Shown in pieces: positions 45,602 through 53,510 of a stretch of DNA of 64,000 bases; position 1 is the first letter of the stretch; each line of letters opens with the position of its first letter. The notes under the pieces are model-generated. The model saw only the letters and a list, made by a program, of their open reading frames with translations, ran no database searches and was not told where the DNA came from. The position numbers and the translations under genes are program-made. Source of the stretch: an uncultured Lachnospiraceae bacterium (GTDB lineage Bacteria > Bacillota > Clostridia > Lachnospirales > Lachnospiraceae); contig CACZBW010000015.1 of the NCBI GenBank assembly GCA_902779575.1, positions 21,726-85,725 on the forward strand. The letters are read 5' to 3'.

Positions 45602-46092
45602 AACAGCGCCCTCCGAATTCTGCGCAGTATTCCTGAACCCCGGGTACAGTCCTGTCCATCGTTGTCTGCAGGAATGCGTACGCACGATACACATATCATA
45701 CAGTCGAAACAGAGATTTGTCATGTGGAAAATTTCCCGGCTTCAAAAAATGGTTTTTCAGGGATTGGGGATACAATAAAACTATAATCAGCGGTATAATT
45801 TATATACTATTTGAGGATAGATGATCATTCATCTGCAGATGGGGGACAACGGTCAGAAACCGGGGGTTCTTCCTGATTTACTGCAAAGTATAAGGCTGCA
45901 CAGAGAGGCGCCGGTTGTCCAAATCTTGTCCATATACTTGTGTTACAAATTGTTAAGTAATATGGATAGTGGCTCTTTGTTTTTTCCTGATCCGGCTTTA
46001 TCGCAGCCGGCCGTATTCTTTCCGTATCGGTTTCCTTCGGACAGTATTCCCCGAAAACACGGACTTCCTGTATTCGGATGGAGGTTTCTGCC
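45602..46092. other. Intergenic region before the pilus island
   Basis: No convincing gene is seen in this 490-base stretch. It contains AT-rich promoter-like sequence (TATAAT near 45795) and an inverted repeat CCATATACTT/AAGTAATATGG at about 45930-45966, a candidate control site for the pilus genes downstream. Confidence 0.4.
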
Positions 46093-46656
46093 GTGAAAGT
46101 ATTGACAGGCATTATCCGTTTCGTCTCCGGGGTTCTGCTGTTTCTGGCGCTGGCATTCGCCGTGGTCCTGGCTCTTTTCAGGACACAGAAATCGGACCTG
46201 CCGCAGATTGGCGGATATTATTTGAAAATTGCGCCGGGAGGGTCGGTTTCCGAGGAATTCGAGGAAGAGGCCCTGATTTTGCTGAAAAGAAAAGAGCGCT
46301 ATACGACCGGTGATGTGATCGCCTATCTGGACGATGAGGGAGACGTCAGTCTCGGGAAGATCCGGTCGATTAACGGTGAGACGGAAGGGGCTTTTGCTGA
46401 AGTACCGTACAGCCTTCTGGAGAGCGGGGCAGGAAGCCCGACTTTCGGCGGCGGAAGCAGTGCGATCGCAGACGATCCGACGGTGGAAACTGCAGAAGCG
46501 GTATTTCCCGCGGACCGGATTCTGGCAAAGGAAGTATACGCTTCAGGATTTCTCGGTTTTCTTGTAAAAATCTTTTCGAAGCCTCTTTCCGGATTTGCGG
46601 TTATTGCGATTCTTGCAATTCTGGCTTTTATGCCGTGGAGAAGAGATTCCGCTTAA
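46093..46656 (+). CDS. Degenerate SipW-like signal peptidase homologue
   Basis: Membrane protein of 187 residues with an N-terminal helix (about 5-28), an extracytoplasmic middle and a C-terminal helix near 165-180. The layout and the tail (PADRILAKEVYASGFLGFLVKIFSKPLSG) resemble SipW-type S26 signal peptidases, and YTTGDVIAYLDDEGDVSLGKI matches the strand region. The catalytic SGSMEP motif is replaced by APGGSVSEEF, and the second catalytic His/Lys region is also changed, so peptidase activity is unlikely. GGAGG 8 bases before GTG 46093 selects that start over ATG 46078. It opens the pilus island. Confidence 0.55.
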   Translation: MKVLTGIIRFVSGVLLFLALAFAVVLALFRTQKSDLPQIGGYYLKIAPGGSVSEEFEEEALILLKRKERYTTGDVIAYLDDEGDVSLGKIRSINGETEGAFAEVPYSLLESGAGSPTFGGGSSAIADDPTVETAEAVFPADRILAKEVYASGFLGFLVKIFSKPLSGFAVIAILAILAFMPWRRDSA

Positions 46657-46825
46657 GTAATACGTATATTATAACGGAAGCCGAAGGGGGAGCCGCAGGA
46701 TCCGGCAACAGGCACGGATGGACTGCCTGCGGGACAGGAGCTTCCGGACGGATTTTATGGGAGAAGCACAGGGGGCCTGATTTTATGAAAAAAGCTATAG
46801 ATAAGGGAAAGAAGGATTTCTTCCT

Positions 46826-47731
46826 ATGAGCTGGTTCAGAAAGAATCTGTCTACGATTTTTCTGTTCTTTGCCCTTTTCGCGGGACTTGGGCTGCTGCTG
46901 TATCCGACGTTTTCCGATTACTGGAACAGCCTCCATCAGTCCAGAGCGATCGCGGGCTACGCGGAACAGGTTTCGCAGATTGAAGACATAGACTATGCGC
47001 AGCTGCTTCAGGAAGCAGAGGCGTACAACAAAAGCCTTCTTGAAAAAGAAGGGACGCGATACCTGCTGACGGATGAAGAGCGGGAGGAATATGAAAGTCT
47101 CCTGAATATCAGCGGGAACGGGGTCATGGGATATATCAATATTCCAAAGATCAACATCTCTCTTCCGGTTTACCACGGCGTTGATGAGTCGGTCCTGCAG
47201 GTCGCTGTCGGACATATCGAGGGAACTTCTCTTCCGGTGGGAGGAAAAGGGACCCATTCGGTCCTTTCTGGACACAGAGGACTCCCATCCGCCAGACTGT
47301 TTACCGATCTGGACGAGCTGGAAAAGGGCGACATCTTCTTTCTGATGATACTGGATGAGACCCTCAGCTATGAAGTGGACCAGATCCGGATTGTACTCCC
47401 GACAGAGCTGAGCGATCTGGAGATTGACGAAGAGAAAGATCTTTGCACACTTGTAACCTGTACCCCTTACGGTATCAATACGCACCGGCTTCTGGTGCGC
47501 GGACACAGAGTAGAAAATCCGGAAGAGCAGCCCGTTGTCAGGGTTTCCGCGGACGCTTTCATGATCGATCCGGTCCTGGTGGCTCCGCTGGCGGCCGTAC
47601 CGCTGATCCTGCTTTTGCTGCTGCTTCTGCTGATCAGTTCGAGGAAAGGAACCCTTCACGGCCGCGCGCTTCGCAAGGCACGGGAGGAGCAGAGAGAACT
47701 TGAGGCGGCATATGAAGAGAGAAATGAGTAA
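46826..47731 (+). CDS. Class C sortase
   Basis: Pilin-polymerising sortase of 301 residues with an N-terminal helix, a catalytic domain (about 85-230) and a C-terminal helix, the class C arrangement. Catalytic His150 is in GHRG, Cys212 in TLVTCTPYG and the Arg in HRLLVRG. The N-terminal helical segment lacks the DP[FW] lid motif usual in this class. It overlaps the LPQTG pilin gene and would join pilins by isopeptide bonds. Confidence 0.92.
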   Translation: MSWFRKNLSTIFLFFALFAGLGLLLYPTFSDYWNSLHQSRAIAGYAEQVSQIEDIDYAQLLQEAEAYNKSLLEKEGTRYLLTDEEREEYESLLNISGNGVMGYINIPKINISLPVYHGVDESVLQVAVGHIEGTSLPVGGKGTHSVLSGHRGLPSARLFTDLDELEKGDIFFLMILDETLSYEVDQIRIVLPTELSDLEIDEEKDLCTLVTCTPYGINTHRLLVRGHRVENPEEQPVVRVSADAFMIDPVLVAPLAAVPLILLLLLLLLISSRKGTLHGRALRKAREEQRELEAAYEERNE

Positions 47732-48830
47732 ATATACTTTTGTCAGGATCCTGATCCGGATGATCTTCCTTGCCGGAATCCTGATCACCGCAGGAATATG
47801 GGCGGGAAACCGCGTGTACGCTGCGGGGACTTCTGATCTGACAATCCACGCCGCCTACGACGGGAAAGGCGTCAGCGGCATCAGCTATAAGGCATTTAAG
47901 GTGGCTGACGTAACTTCTTCAGCGGACGGCAAGAGTACGGCCATTACTTTCACGGAAGCCTTTAAGGGGATTGCCGCGAAAATGGGGATCGATCTTGATG
48001 CGCTCAGTAAGAAAACGGACTGGAAAGACGGAACGGATAAGCTGAAGCAGGAAGCAGCGACAGCGGAAGTGTACGCCAGAATGGGCGGCGGAAACGCGGA
48101 AGAATTTCCGTCGACTGACGCGAACGGGGATGCGAAGAAGACCCTTAACGACGGGATCTACCTGGTCTATGGGGACTACACGGGGACTGAATATAGTGTT
48201 GTTGTCCAGCCCTTCTTTGTCTGGGCGGTAAGCAGCCGGTCTGAAAGCAGAACCGTGGATCTGACTGTAAATAATAAAATTTCGATTATTCCTGCCAAAA
48301 AGGATGTTCCTCCGAAGCCGCCGGTTAATCCGCCGGTTAAGCCGCCGGTCAAGCCGCCGGTCGTACCGCCGACTATATGTGTCACAGCACAGAAGGTCTG
48401 GGTGGGTACGAACGCAAATCAGCCGAAGTACGTTATGGTACAGCTGGTTGACGGTGCCGGAGCCGTGATCGAAGAAAAGAAGCTGAATAAGAAGAATAAC
48501 TGGACCTGCACATGGAAAGGCCTGGATTCCAGCAAGACCTGGCTCGTAGCGGAGAAGAACGTACCGCAGGGCTATACGGTTTCCATCAGTACGAAAGTAC
48601 TGACGGCGGCAAAGACCTGCGTGCTTACGAACACTTATCATCCGGCAGTACCGGCCTCTGCCGCGGCGGCAGCGTCCGCGTCCGCATCTTCGGCTTCCGC
48701 AGGGTCTGCTGTCAGAGGCGTAAAGCTCCCGCAGACCGGACAGCTGTGGTGGCCGGTTCCCTTCCTGGCTCTGGGCGGAATGTGCCTGATCCTGGCGGGA
48801 ATGTGGCTTCGCAGAGAAAGATCTTTATAA
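47712..48830 (+). CDS. LPQTG cell-wall-anchored pilin subunit
   Basis: Surface protein of 372 residues. A signal peptide ends near residue 37 (VYA). Domain 1 (about 38-185) is pilin-like with a TLNDGIYLVYGD strand. A proline-rich spacer follows, with PPVNPPVKPPVKPPV near 200-220, then a Cna-B-like domain (about 225-310). The sorting signal is LPQTG at 339-343 with a hydrophobic helix and a RRER tail. It is translationally coupled to the class C sortase upstream. It may be a minor or basal subunit of the pilus. Confidence 0.85.
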   Translation: MKREMSKYTFVRILIRMIFLAGILITAGIWAGNRVYAAGTSDLTIHAAYDGKGVSGISYKAFKVADVTSSADGKSTAITFTEAFKGIAAKMGIDLDALSKKTDWKDGTDKLKQEAATAEVYARMGGGNAEEFPSTDANGDAKKTLNDGIYLVYGDYTGTEYSVVVQPFFVWAVSSRSESRTVDLTVNNKISIIPAKKDVPPKPPVNPPVKPPVKPPVVPPTICVTAQKVWVGTNANQPKYVMVQLVDGAGAVIEEKKLNKKNNWTCTWKGLDSSKTWLVAEKNVPQGYTVSISTKVLTAAKTCVLTNTYHPAVPASAAAAASASASSASAGSAVRGVKLPQTGQLWWPVPFLALGGMCLILAGMWLRRERSL

Positions 48831-48874
48831 ACAGAGAAAGGTCCGAATAAAAAGATAGGAACTTTGGTATTGCA

Positions 48875-49657
48875 ATGATGGATGAGAAGATGGGATCAGG
48901 ACAGAAGCGGCGCGGTTTCCGGGCGATACAGTCCATTATCCTGACAACGGCGGGATGCCTCCTGCTTGTGGGAGCGCTGGGACTCGTCCTCTATAACCTG
49001 TATGAGGATCAGCTTGCAGGAAAGTCTTCTCTGAAAATTCTGGACGAGATCGATCCCGGACGGAACGATTCGGGCTCAGGCAGCGCAGCGGAGGAGGAAA
49101 GCGAAGAACAGCTGGTGATCCGCTGCGATGAGGAGGGGGAAGCCGTAACCGGCATGATCCCCGAAAACAAGGTTCCGCTGTTTATTGATTTTCCGTCAAT
49201 GGAGATGCCTGTGAAGGTTATCGACGGAGAGGAATATATCGGCTACCTGACGATTCCTTCGATTGACAGGGAACTGCCCGTGACTTCGACCTGGAGCTAT
49301 CCGCTTCTGAGGATCGCGCCGGGAAGGTACACCGGTTCTGTATACAGCCACGATATTGTAATCTGCGGGCACAATTATGACCGTCATTTCGGCGAGATCA
49401 AGAACCTGCAGGAAGGCGCGGAAGTCTTCTTCACGGATATGGCCGGCAATCATTTCGGCTACAGCGTGCTGGAAGTGGAACAGCTGGAACCCTATGATTC
49501 AGAGGAGATGACCAGCGGGGACTGGGATCTTACATTTTTTACCTGTACTCTGGGAGGCGCGCACCGGGTCACCGTCCGCTGCAAGCTGGAATACATCATC
49601 TACAGTCCGGGTGACTCTGAGATGACAGAGGAATCGGAGACGGAATCCGGGATCTGA
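48875..49657 (+). CDS. Sortase (class not assigned)
   Basis: Second sortase, 260 residues. It has an N-terminal helix at about 20-43, an acidic linker, and a catalytic domain from about 118 with GYLTIPSIDRELPV, His166 in CGHNYDRH, Cys224 in FFTCTLGG and Arg in HRVTVRC. There is no C-terminal membrane helix, unlike the class C enzyme here. It may attach finished pili or single proteins to the wall. It follows the LPQTG gene by 44 bases. Confidence 0.85.
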   Translation: MMDEKMGSGQKRRGFRAIQSIILTTAGCLLLVGALGLVLYNLYEDQLAGKSSLKILDEIDPGRNDSGSGSAAEEESEEQLVIRCDEEGEAVTGMIPENKVPLFIDFPSMEMPVKVIDGEEYIGYLTIPSIDRELPVTSTWSYPLLRIAPGRYTGSVYSHDIVICGHNYDRHFGEIKNLQEGAEVFFTDMAGNHFGYSVLEVEQLEPYDSEEMTSGDWDLTFFTCTLGGAHRVTVRCKLEYIIYSPGDSEMTEESETESGI

Positions 49658-49730
49658 GAGACGCCGGAGGAATTGCCGCTGAGATGGCAGAATGATCCTC
49701 AGGGGGACAGAAAAGGAGTTATCGGAAGAT

Positions 49731-50036
49731 ATGACAGAAAAAGAATTACACCGCCTCAAACGGGGCGAACTGCTGGAACTTCTGGTAGAGCAGGGGGAGC
49801 TTGTTCAAAAACAGCAGAAAGAGCTGGACAGCCTGAGAGAACAGGTAAAAAGCCTGAACGCCAGACTGGAGGAGAGACAGATCGCGATCAGCCAGTCCGG
49901 ATCGCTCGCCGAGGCTTCCCTGAAGCTGAGCGGCATATTTGAAGCGGCCCAGAAAGCGGCGGACCTGTATCTGGACAATGTCCGCGGACAGGCCGGGGGA
50001 TCGGGTTTCGGACAGAATCCGGGAGGTTTCCGATGA
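49731..50036 (+). CDS. Small coiled-coil protein
   Basis: Cytoplasmic protein of 101 residues, mostly one long coiled coil (about 20-58, with heptads such as LVQKQQKELDSLREQVKSL), then a helix and a Gly-rich end. No known family is recognised. It overlaps the signal peptidase gene by four bases, so it is co-translated with it. The frame is open to an ATG at 49692, but AAGGAG favours 49731. Confidence 0.6.
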   Translation: MTEKELHRLKRGELLELLVEQGELVQKQQKELDSLREQVKSLNARLEERQIAISQSGSLAEASLKLSGIFEAAQKAADLYLDNVRGQAGGSGFGQNPGGFR

Positions 50037-50620
50037 GCCGCAGAAAGGGAGGACAGAGCGTCCCCACTCTTGATGAACTCAGGAGCGAGCTGAAATATGA
50101 ACGGTACAAGGTGGATTACCGCAGGACCATCCGCAGTACGATCTCGATCCTGATTACTGTGGCAGCAGCGGCGGTGCTGGTTTCCTTCCTGCTTCTTCCC
50201 GTTCTGAGAATTTACGGGCATTCGATGACGCCGACCCTGCAGGACGGAGAGATTACCCTGGCTGCACGGGGATCAGAATTCAGGACGGGCGAGACGGTTG
50301 CCTTCTATTACAACAACAAGATTCTGGTTAAAAGAGTAATTGCAGGCCCGGGCGACTGGGTGGATATCGATGAAGACGGCACAGTATATGTGAACTCGGT
50401 GAAGCTTGACGAACCTTATGTGTCAGAACTTTCCATGGGAGACTGCAACATAGAGCTGCCATACCAGGTACCGGAAAACCGCTGGTTTGTGATGGGGGAT
50501 CACAGGAGCGTATCCATAGATTCCCGAAACACGGCGGTCGGATGCGTCGCGGAGGAACAGATCGTCGGAAGGATTATTTTCCGGGTCTGGCCCCTGAAAG
50601 CCTTCGGTATGGTCAAATGA
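50033..50620 (+). CDS. lepB: Signal peptidase I
   Basis: Type I signal peptidase (S26), 195 residues, with one N-terminal helix at about 36-58. The catalytic Ser64 is in GHSMTPTL and the general base Lys100 in VKRVIAGPGD. The box D region MGDHRSVSIDSRN is intact. Its place in the pilus island suggests dedicated processing of pilin and repeat-protein precursors, perhaps compensating for the degenerate SipW-like protein. Confidence 0.95.
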   Translation: MSRRKGGQSVPTLDELRSELKYERYKVDYRRTIRSTISILITVAAAAVLVSFLLLPVLRIYGHSMTPTLQDGEITLAARGSEFRTGETVAFYYNNKILVKRVIAGPGDWVDIDEDGTVYVNSVKLDEPYVSELSMGDCNIELPYQVPENRWFVMGDHRSVSIDSRNTAVGCVAEEQIVGRIIFRVWPLKAFGMVK

Positions 50621-50706
50621 GAAGCGCACAGTGCAGGAAGCTCTGAGAAACTACTTGACTTTGCAAAGAACGAATCAGCCTTTCGATATTTTGAGGAGGG
50701 TACTCT

Positions 50707-53274
50707 ATGGGAGTGTTCGAGAATTATAATGAGAATCTTTTGAGAAAGCGGGGCGAGAGACGACGAAGGACGATTGCCCTGGCCCTGGCAGGCGTCATGG
50801 TTGCCGGTCTGACCGGATATACGCTGATGTCTCCCGCCGAGACCATTTCGGAAGAGCCGGTATGCGGATTTACAGAGCATGTGCATACAGCAGAGTGCTA
50901 TACAGCATTGGAACCTGCATATCTGACCTGTCTGCAGACAGATCCGGTTTTTCAGACAGTTCACCAGCACACAGACGCCTGCTATGAAAAGGATGAGCAC
51001 GGCAACAGAATCGGCCTTCCGATCTGCGGCTACGCGGATTTTGTCCTTCATACACATACGGCGGAATGTTATAACAGCCAGGGCCAGCTGATCTGCCCGA
51101 TTCCGGAAAACAAGGGGCATGAGCACAAGGAAGAGTGTTATGCTCTGATGGACGTCCTTGTCTGCACGGTACCGGAAAGACCTGCAGTGGCGGGCCATAC
51201 CCATACGGACGCCTGCTATACCATGGTCAATACCGGAAAACTGACCTGCGGTCAGCCAGAAAGAGCGGCTGATCCGGGGCATACGCATACGGAAACCTGC
51301 TATACAACGGTCAATACCGGTAACCTGATCTGCGGCCAGGCAGAGAGAGCGGCGGACGCTGGCCATACCCATACGGACGCCTGCTATACGCTGGTCAATA
51401 CGGGAAACGTCATCTGCGGCCAGGCAGAAAGGGCAGCAGATCCGGGACATACGCATACGGAAGCCTGCTATGTCTGGGTGAATACGGGAAATCTGGTCTG
51501 CGGCCAGGCAGAGAGACCGGCAGATCCGGGACATTACCATGATGCTTCCTGTTATGATGAGATGGGAAATCTGATCTGCGGTCAGCCAGAGAGACCGGCA
51601 GATCCGGGTCATTATCATTCGGACGCCTGCTATCAGTTTGTACAGCAGCTCGCGTGCGGTCAGGCGGAGAGACCTGCGGATCCGGGACATACGCATACGG
51701 AAGCCTGTTATGAATACGCGAAGCAGCTGACCTGCGGTCAGGCAGAGAGACCTGCGGATCCGGGGCATACGCATACGGAAGCCTGCTATGAACATGTGAA
51801 GCAGCTGAGCTGCGGTCAGGCCGAAAGACCTGCGGATCCGGGACATATTCATTCGGAAGCCTGTTATGAACATGTGAAACAGCTGACCTGCGGCCAGCAG
51901 GAGATTCCGGCAGATCCGGGTCACATGCATACAGCGGCCTGCTATCAGAAACAGAAGGTTCTGATCTGCGGACTCCCGGAATCTTTTGAGAAACATGTGC
52001 ATACGGAAGCCTGCTATGAACGGGATAAGGAAGGAAGGCCGACAGGCAAGCGCATCTGCGGCAAGCTGGAGGTTTCCGAACATATCCATACAGCAGCCTG
52101 CTTCCCGCCTGCAGAGATGGTCCTGAGCTGCGGACTTCCGGAACACAGGCATACGTCAGAGTGCTATGTGATCGACGAGGATTCCCCGATCCAGCCTACC
52201 ATCGAAGACCTGCAGCAGCAGGGTCTGCTGAATCCGGTCGAAGGCGGGAATGTACCGGCAGAGACACAGCCGGCAGAGCAGCCGCCTGCGGGACAGGATG
52301 TACAACCTGCAACGGAACCGGCAACAGAGCCTGTTACGGAAGCAAAGACAGAAGTTGTCACAGAAGCGCAGACAGAAAAGATAACGGAAGTTGTCACAGA
52401 AGCGCAGACGGAAGAGATAACAGAAACTGTCACTGAAGTGCAGATGGAAGGGCTTACAGAAGCCGAAACGGAAACGCAGACAGAAGAAATCACGGAAGCT
52501 GTCACGGAGGCAAAGACCGAAAAGGCGACAGAGGGACAGACAGAAGAAGTAAGCGAAGCTGAGAGTGCAGCGGAATCTGAAGAAACGTCAGAGGATGAAA
52601 CAGAGACTGAGACAGAACTTCGGACAGAAGAGCTGACAGAGACGGCTTCCGAAGTTGAAGGAAGCTCTGAGGCTGCAGTTAAGGCTACAAATATTGTGAA
52701 GAAGGATCCGGCTGACGTTACAGTCGAGGAGGACGGCGAAGCGGTTCAGACCGACTGGATCGATACTGTCGGCATGAAGACAGGAGAAGATCTGGAGGCC
52801 CTCCTTTCCGAGACAGAAGAGGGAATGGCCGAAGCAGAAGCAGCAGCGGAAACAGTCCCGGCCAGCACAGTATCCGAGAAGCCCACTGTTCCGGAAAGCT
52901 ATACGGTAGATGAAGAAGATCCGAATCTTGTCTGGATCGAAGTAGATACAAATTCTGTGGTCGACGTAGTCGATGGACAGAAACTGAGATTTAAGGTATT
53001 ATTCAAAGTGGAAGGCGGCCGCCTGAGCGAGGATAATCAGTCCCTCGCCTACCAGGTACCTGCTGAAATCAAGGCAGTTGAAGAAGAGGCCGGCGCCATC
53101 CTCGATGATGATGACAATACAGTCGCTGAATATAAGATCAGCAAAGAAGGAAAGATCATCCTCACGTTCTCGGAAGAGTACGTTAAGAAAAATGCAGATG
53201 GAACAGAAGTTACCATGGCAGTGGAATTCACCACTCAGGTAAGCGACCTTGCATGGGAGGATGAAACTGAATGA
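50707..53274 (+). CDS. Surface protein with 17 HxHxxxC(Y) modules
   Basis: Exported 855-residue protein. A basic N-region and a hydrophobic segment (about 20-38) form the signal or anchor. Residues 54-487 carry 17 modules with the core HxHxxxC(Y), most followed after about 10 residues by a CG and a Pro-rich linker such as ERPADPG. The regular His/Cys pattern suggests zinc or other metal binding or disulfide ladders (inference). A Thr/Glu-rich stalk (about 520-655) and a beta-rich adhesin-like domain (about 735-855) follow. There is no LPxTG or C-terminal helix, and the last domain appears cut short. An RBS GAGGAGGG precedes the ATG. Confidence 0.75.
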   Translation: MGVFENYNENLLRKRGERRRRTIALALAGVMVAGLTGYTLMSPAETISEEPVCGFTEHVHTAECYTALEPAYLTCLQTDPVFQTVHQHTDACYEKDEHGNRIGLPICGYADFVLHTHTAECYNSQGQLICPIPENKGHEHKEECYALMDVLVCTVPERPAVAGHTHTDACYTMVNTGKLTCGQPERAADPGHTHTETCYTTVNTGNLICGQAERAADAGHTHTDACYTLVNTGNVICGQAERAADPGHTHTEACYVWVNTGNLVCGQAERPADPGHYHDASCYDEMGNLICGQPERPADPGHYHSDACYQFVQQLACGQAERPADPGHTHTEACYEYAKQLTCGQAERPADPGHTHTEACYEHVKQLSCGQAERPADPGHIHSEACYEHVKQLTCGQQEIPADPGHMHTAACYQKQKVLICGLPESFEKHVHTEACYERDKEGRPTGKRICGKLEVSEHIHTAACFPPAEMVLSCGLPEHRHTSECYVIDEDSPIQPTIEDLQQQGLLNPVEGGNVPAETQPAEQPPAGQDVQPATEPATEPVTEAKTEVVTEAQTEKITEVVTEAQTEEITETVTEVQMEGLTEAETETQTEEITEAVTEAKTEKATEGQTEEVSEAESAAESEETSEDETETETELRTEELTETASEVEGSSEAAVKATNIVKKDPADVTVEEDGEAVQTDWIDTVGMKTGEDLEALLSETEEGMAEAEAAAETVPASTVSEKPTVPESYTVDEEDPNLVWIEVDTNSVVDVVDGQKLRFKVLFKVEGGRLSEDNQSLAYQVPAEIKAVEEEAGAILDDDDNTVAEYKISKEGKIILTFSEEYVKKNADGTEVTMAVEFTTQVSDLAWEDETE
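50866..52170 (+). repeat. Tandem repeat array encoding the Cys/His modules
   Basis: Repeated units of about 75-84 bases, most uniform at 51180-51950, encode the HxHxxxCY-CG modules. The copies are similar enough for recombination to change module number. Confidence 0.85.
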
Positions 53275-53385
53275 TCAATATGACGCGGCAGTACAATCAG
53301 AAAAATGCAGGTAATACTTCCCTGCAGAAAGGAGGCGTTGATACACCTCTATAGCACAGTAGGATCGAAGGATCATGGAAGTAAT

Positions 53386-53462
53386 TTTCAGGTAATGGAA
53401 CATAGAGGTAAAGGAACGCCTGGCCTGGGGAGCAGTAAGAAGACCGACGTTCACCTGAAAGA
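53386..53462 (+). promoter_or_regulatory. Structured leader of the major pilin gene (candidate)
   Basis: TTTCAGGT (near 53388) and ACCTGAAA (near 53452) enclose about 60 bases, with a second closing pair GAAC/GTTC inside, giving a long leader stem 50 bases before the pilin start. An additional hairpin GCAGG/CCTGC lies at 53306-53324. No known riboswitch class is recognised. Confidence 0.35.
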
Positions 53463-53510
53463 AAGACTGTAACAGCAACAATGGAAAAGAGGATAAAAAC
53501 GAAAGGAAAC

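Noticed and set aside
45821-46112. Short frames of 91-114 codons before the pilus island
   Set aside because: They have no ribosome binding site or recognisable domain, and they overlap the likely promoter region of the SipW-like gene.
51180-51950. CRISPR-like regularly spaced repeats
   Set aside because: The repeats are in frame, protein-coding and lack unique spacers; no cas gene is present.
50500-52152. 550-codon minus-strand frame with repeated segments
   Set aside because: It mirrors the Cys/His repeat gene; its repeats come from the sense-strand repeats and codon bias.
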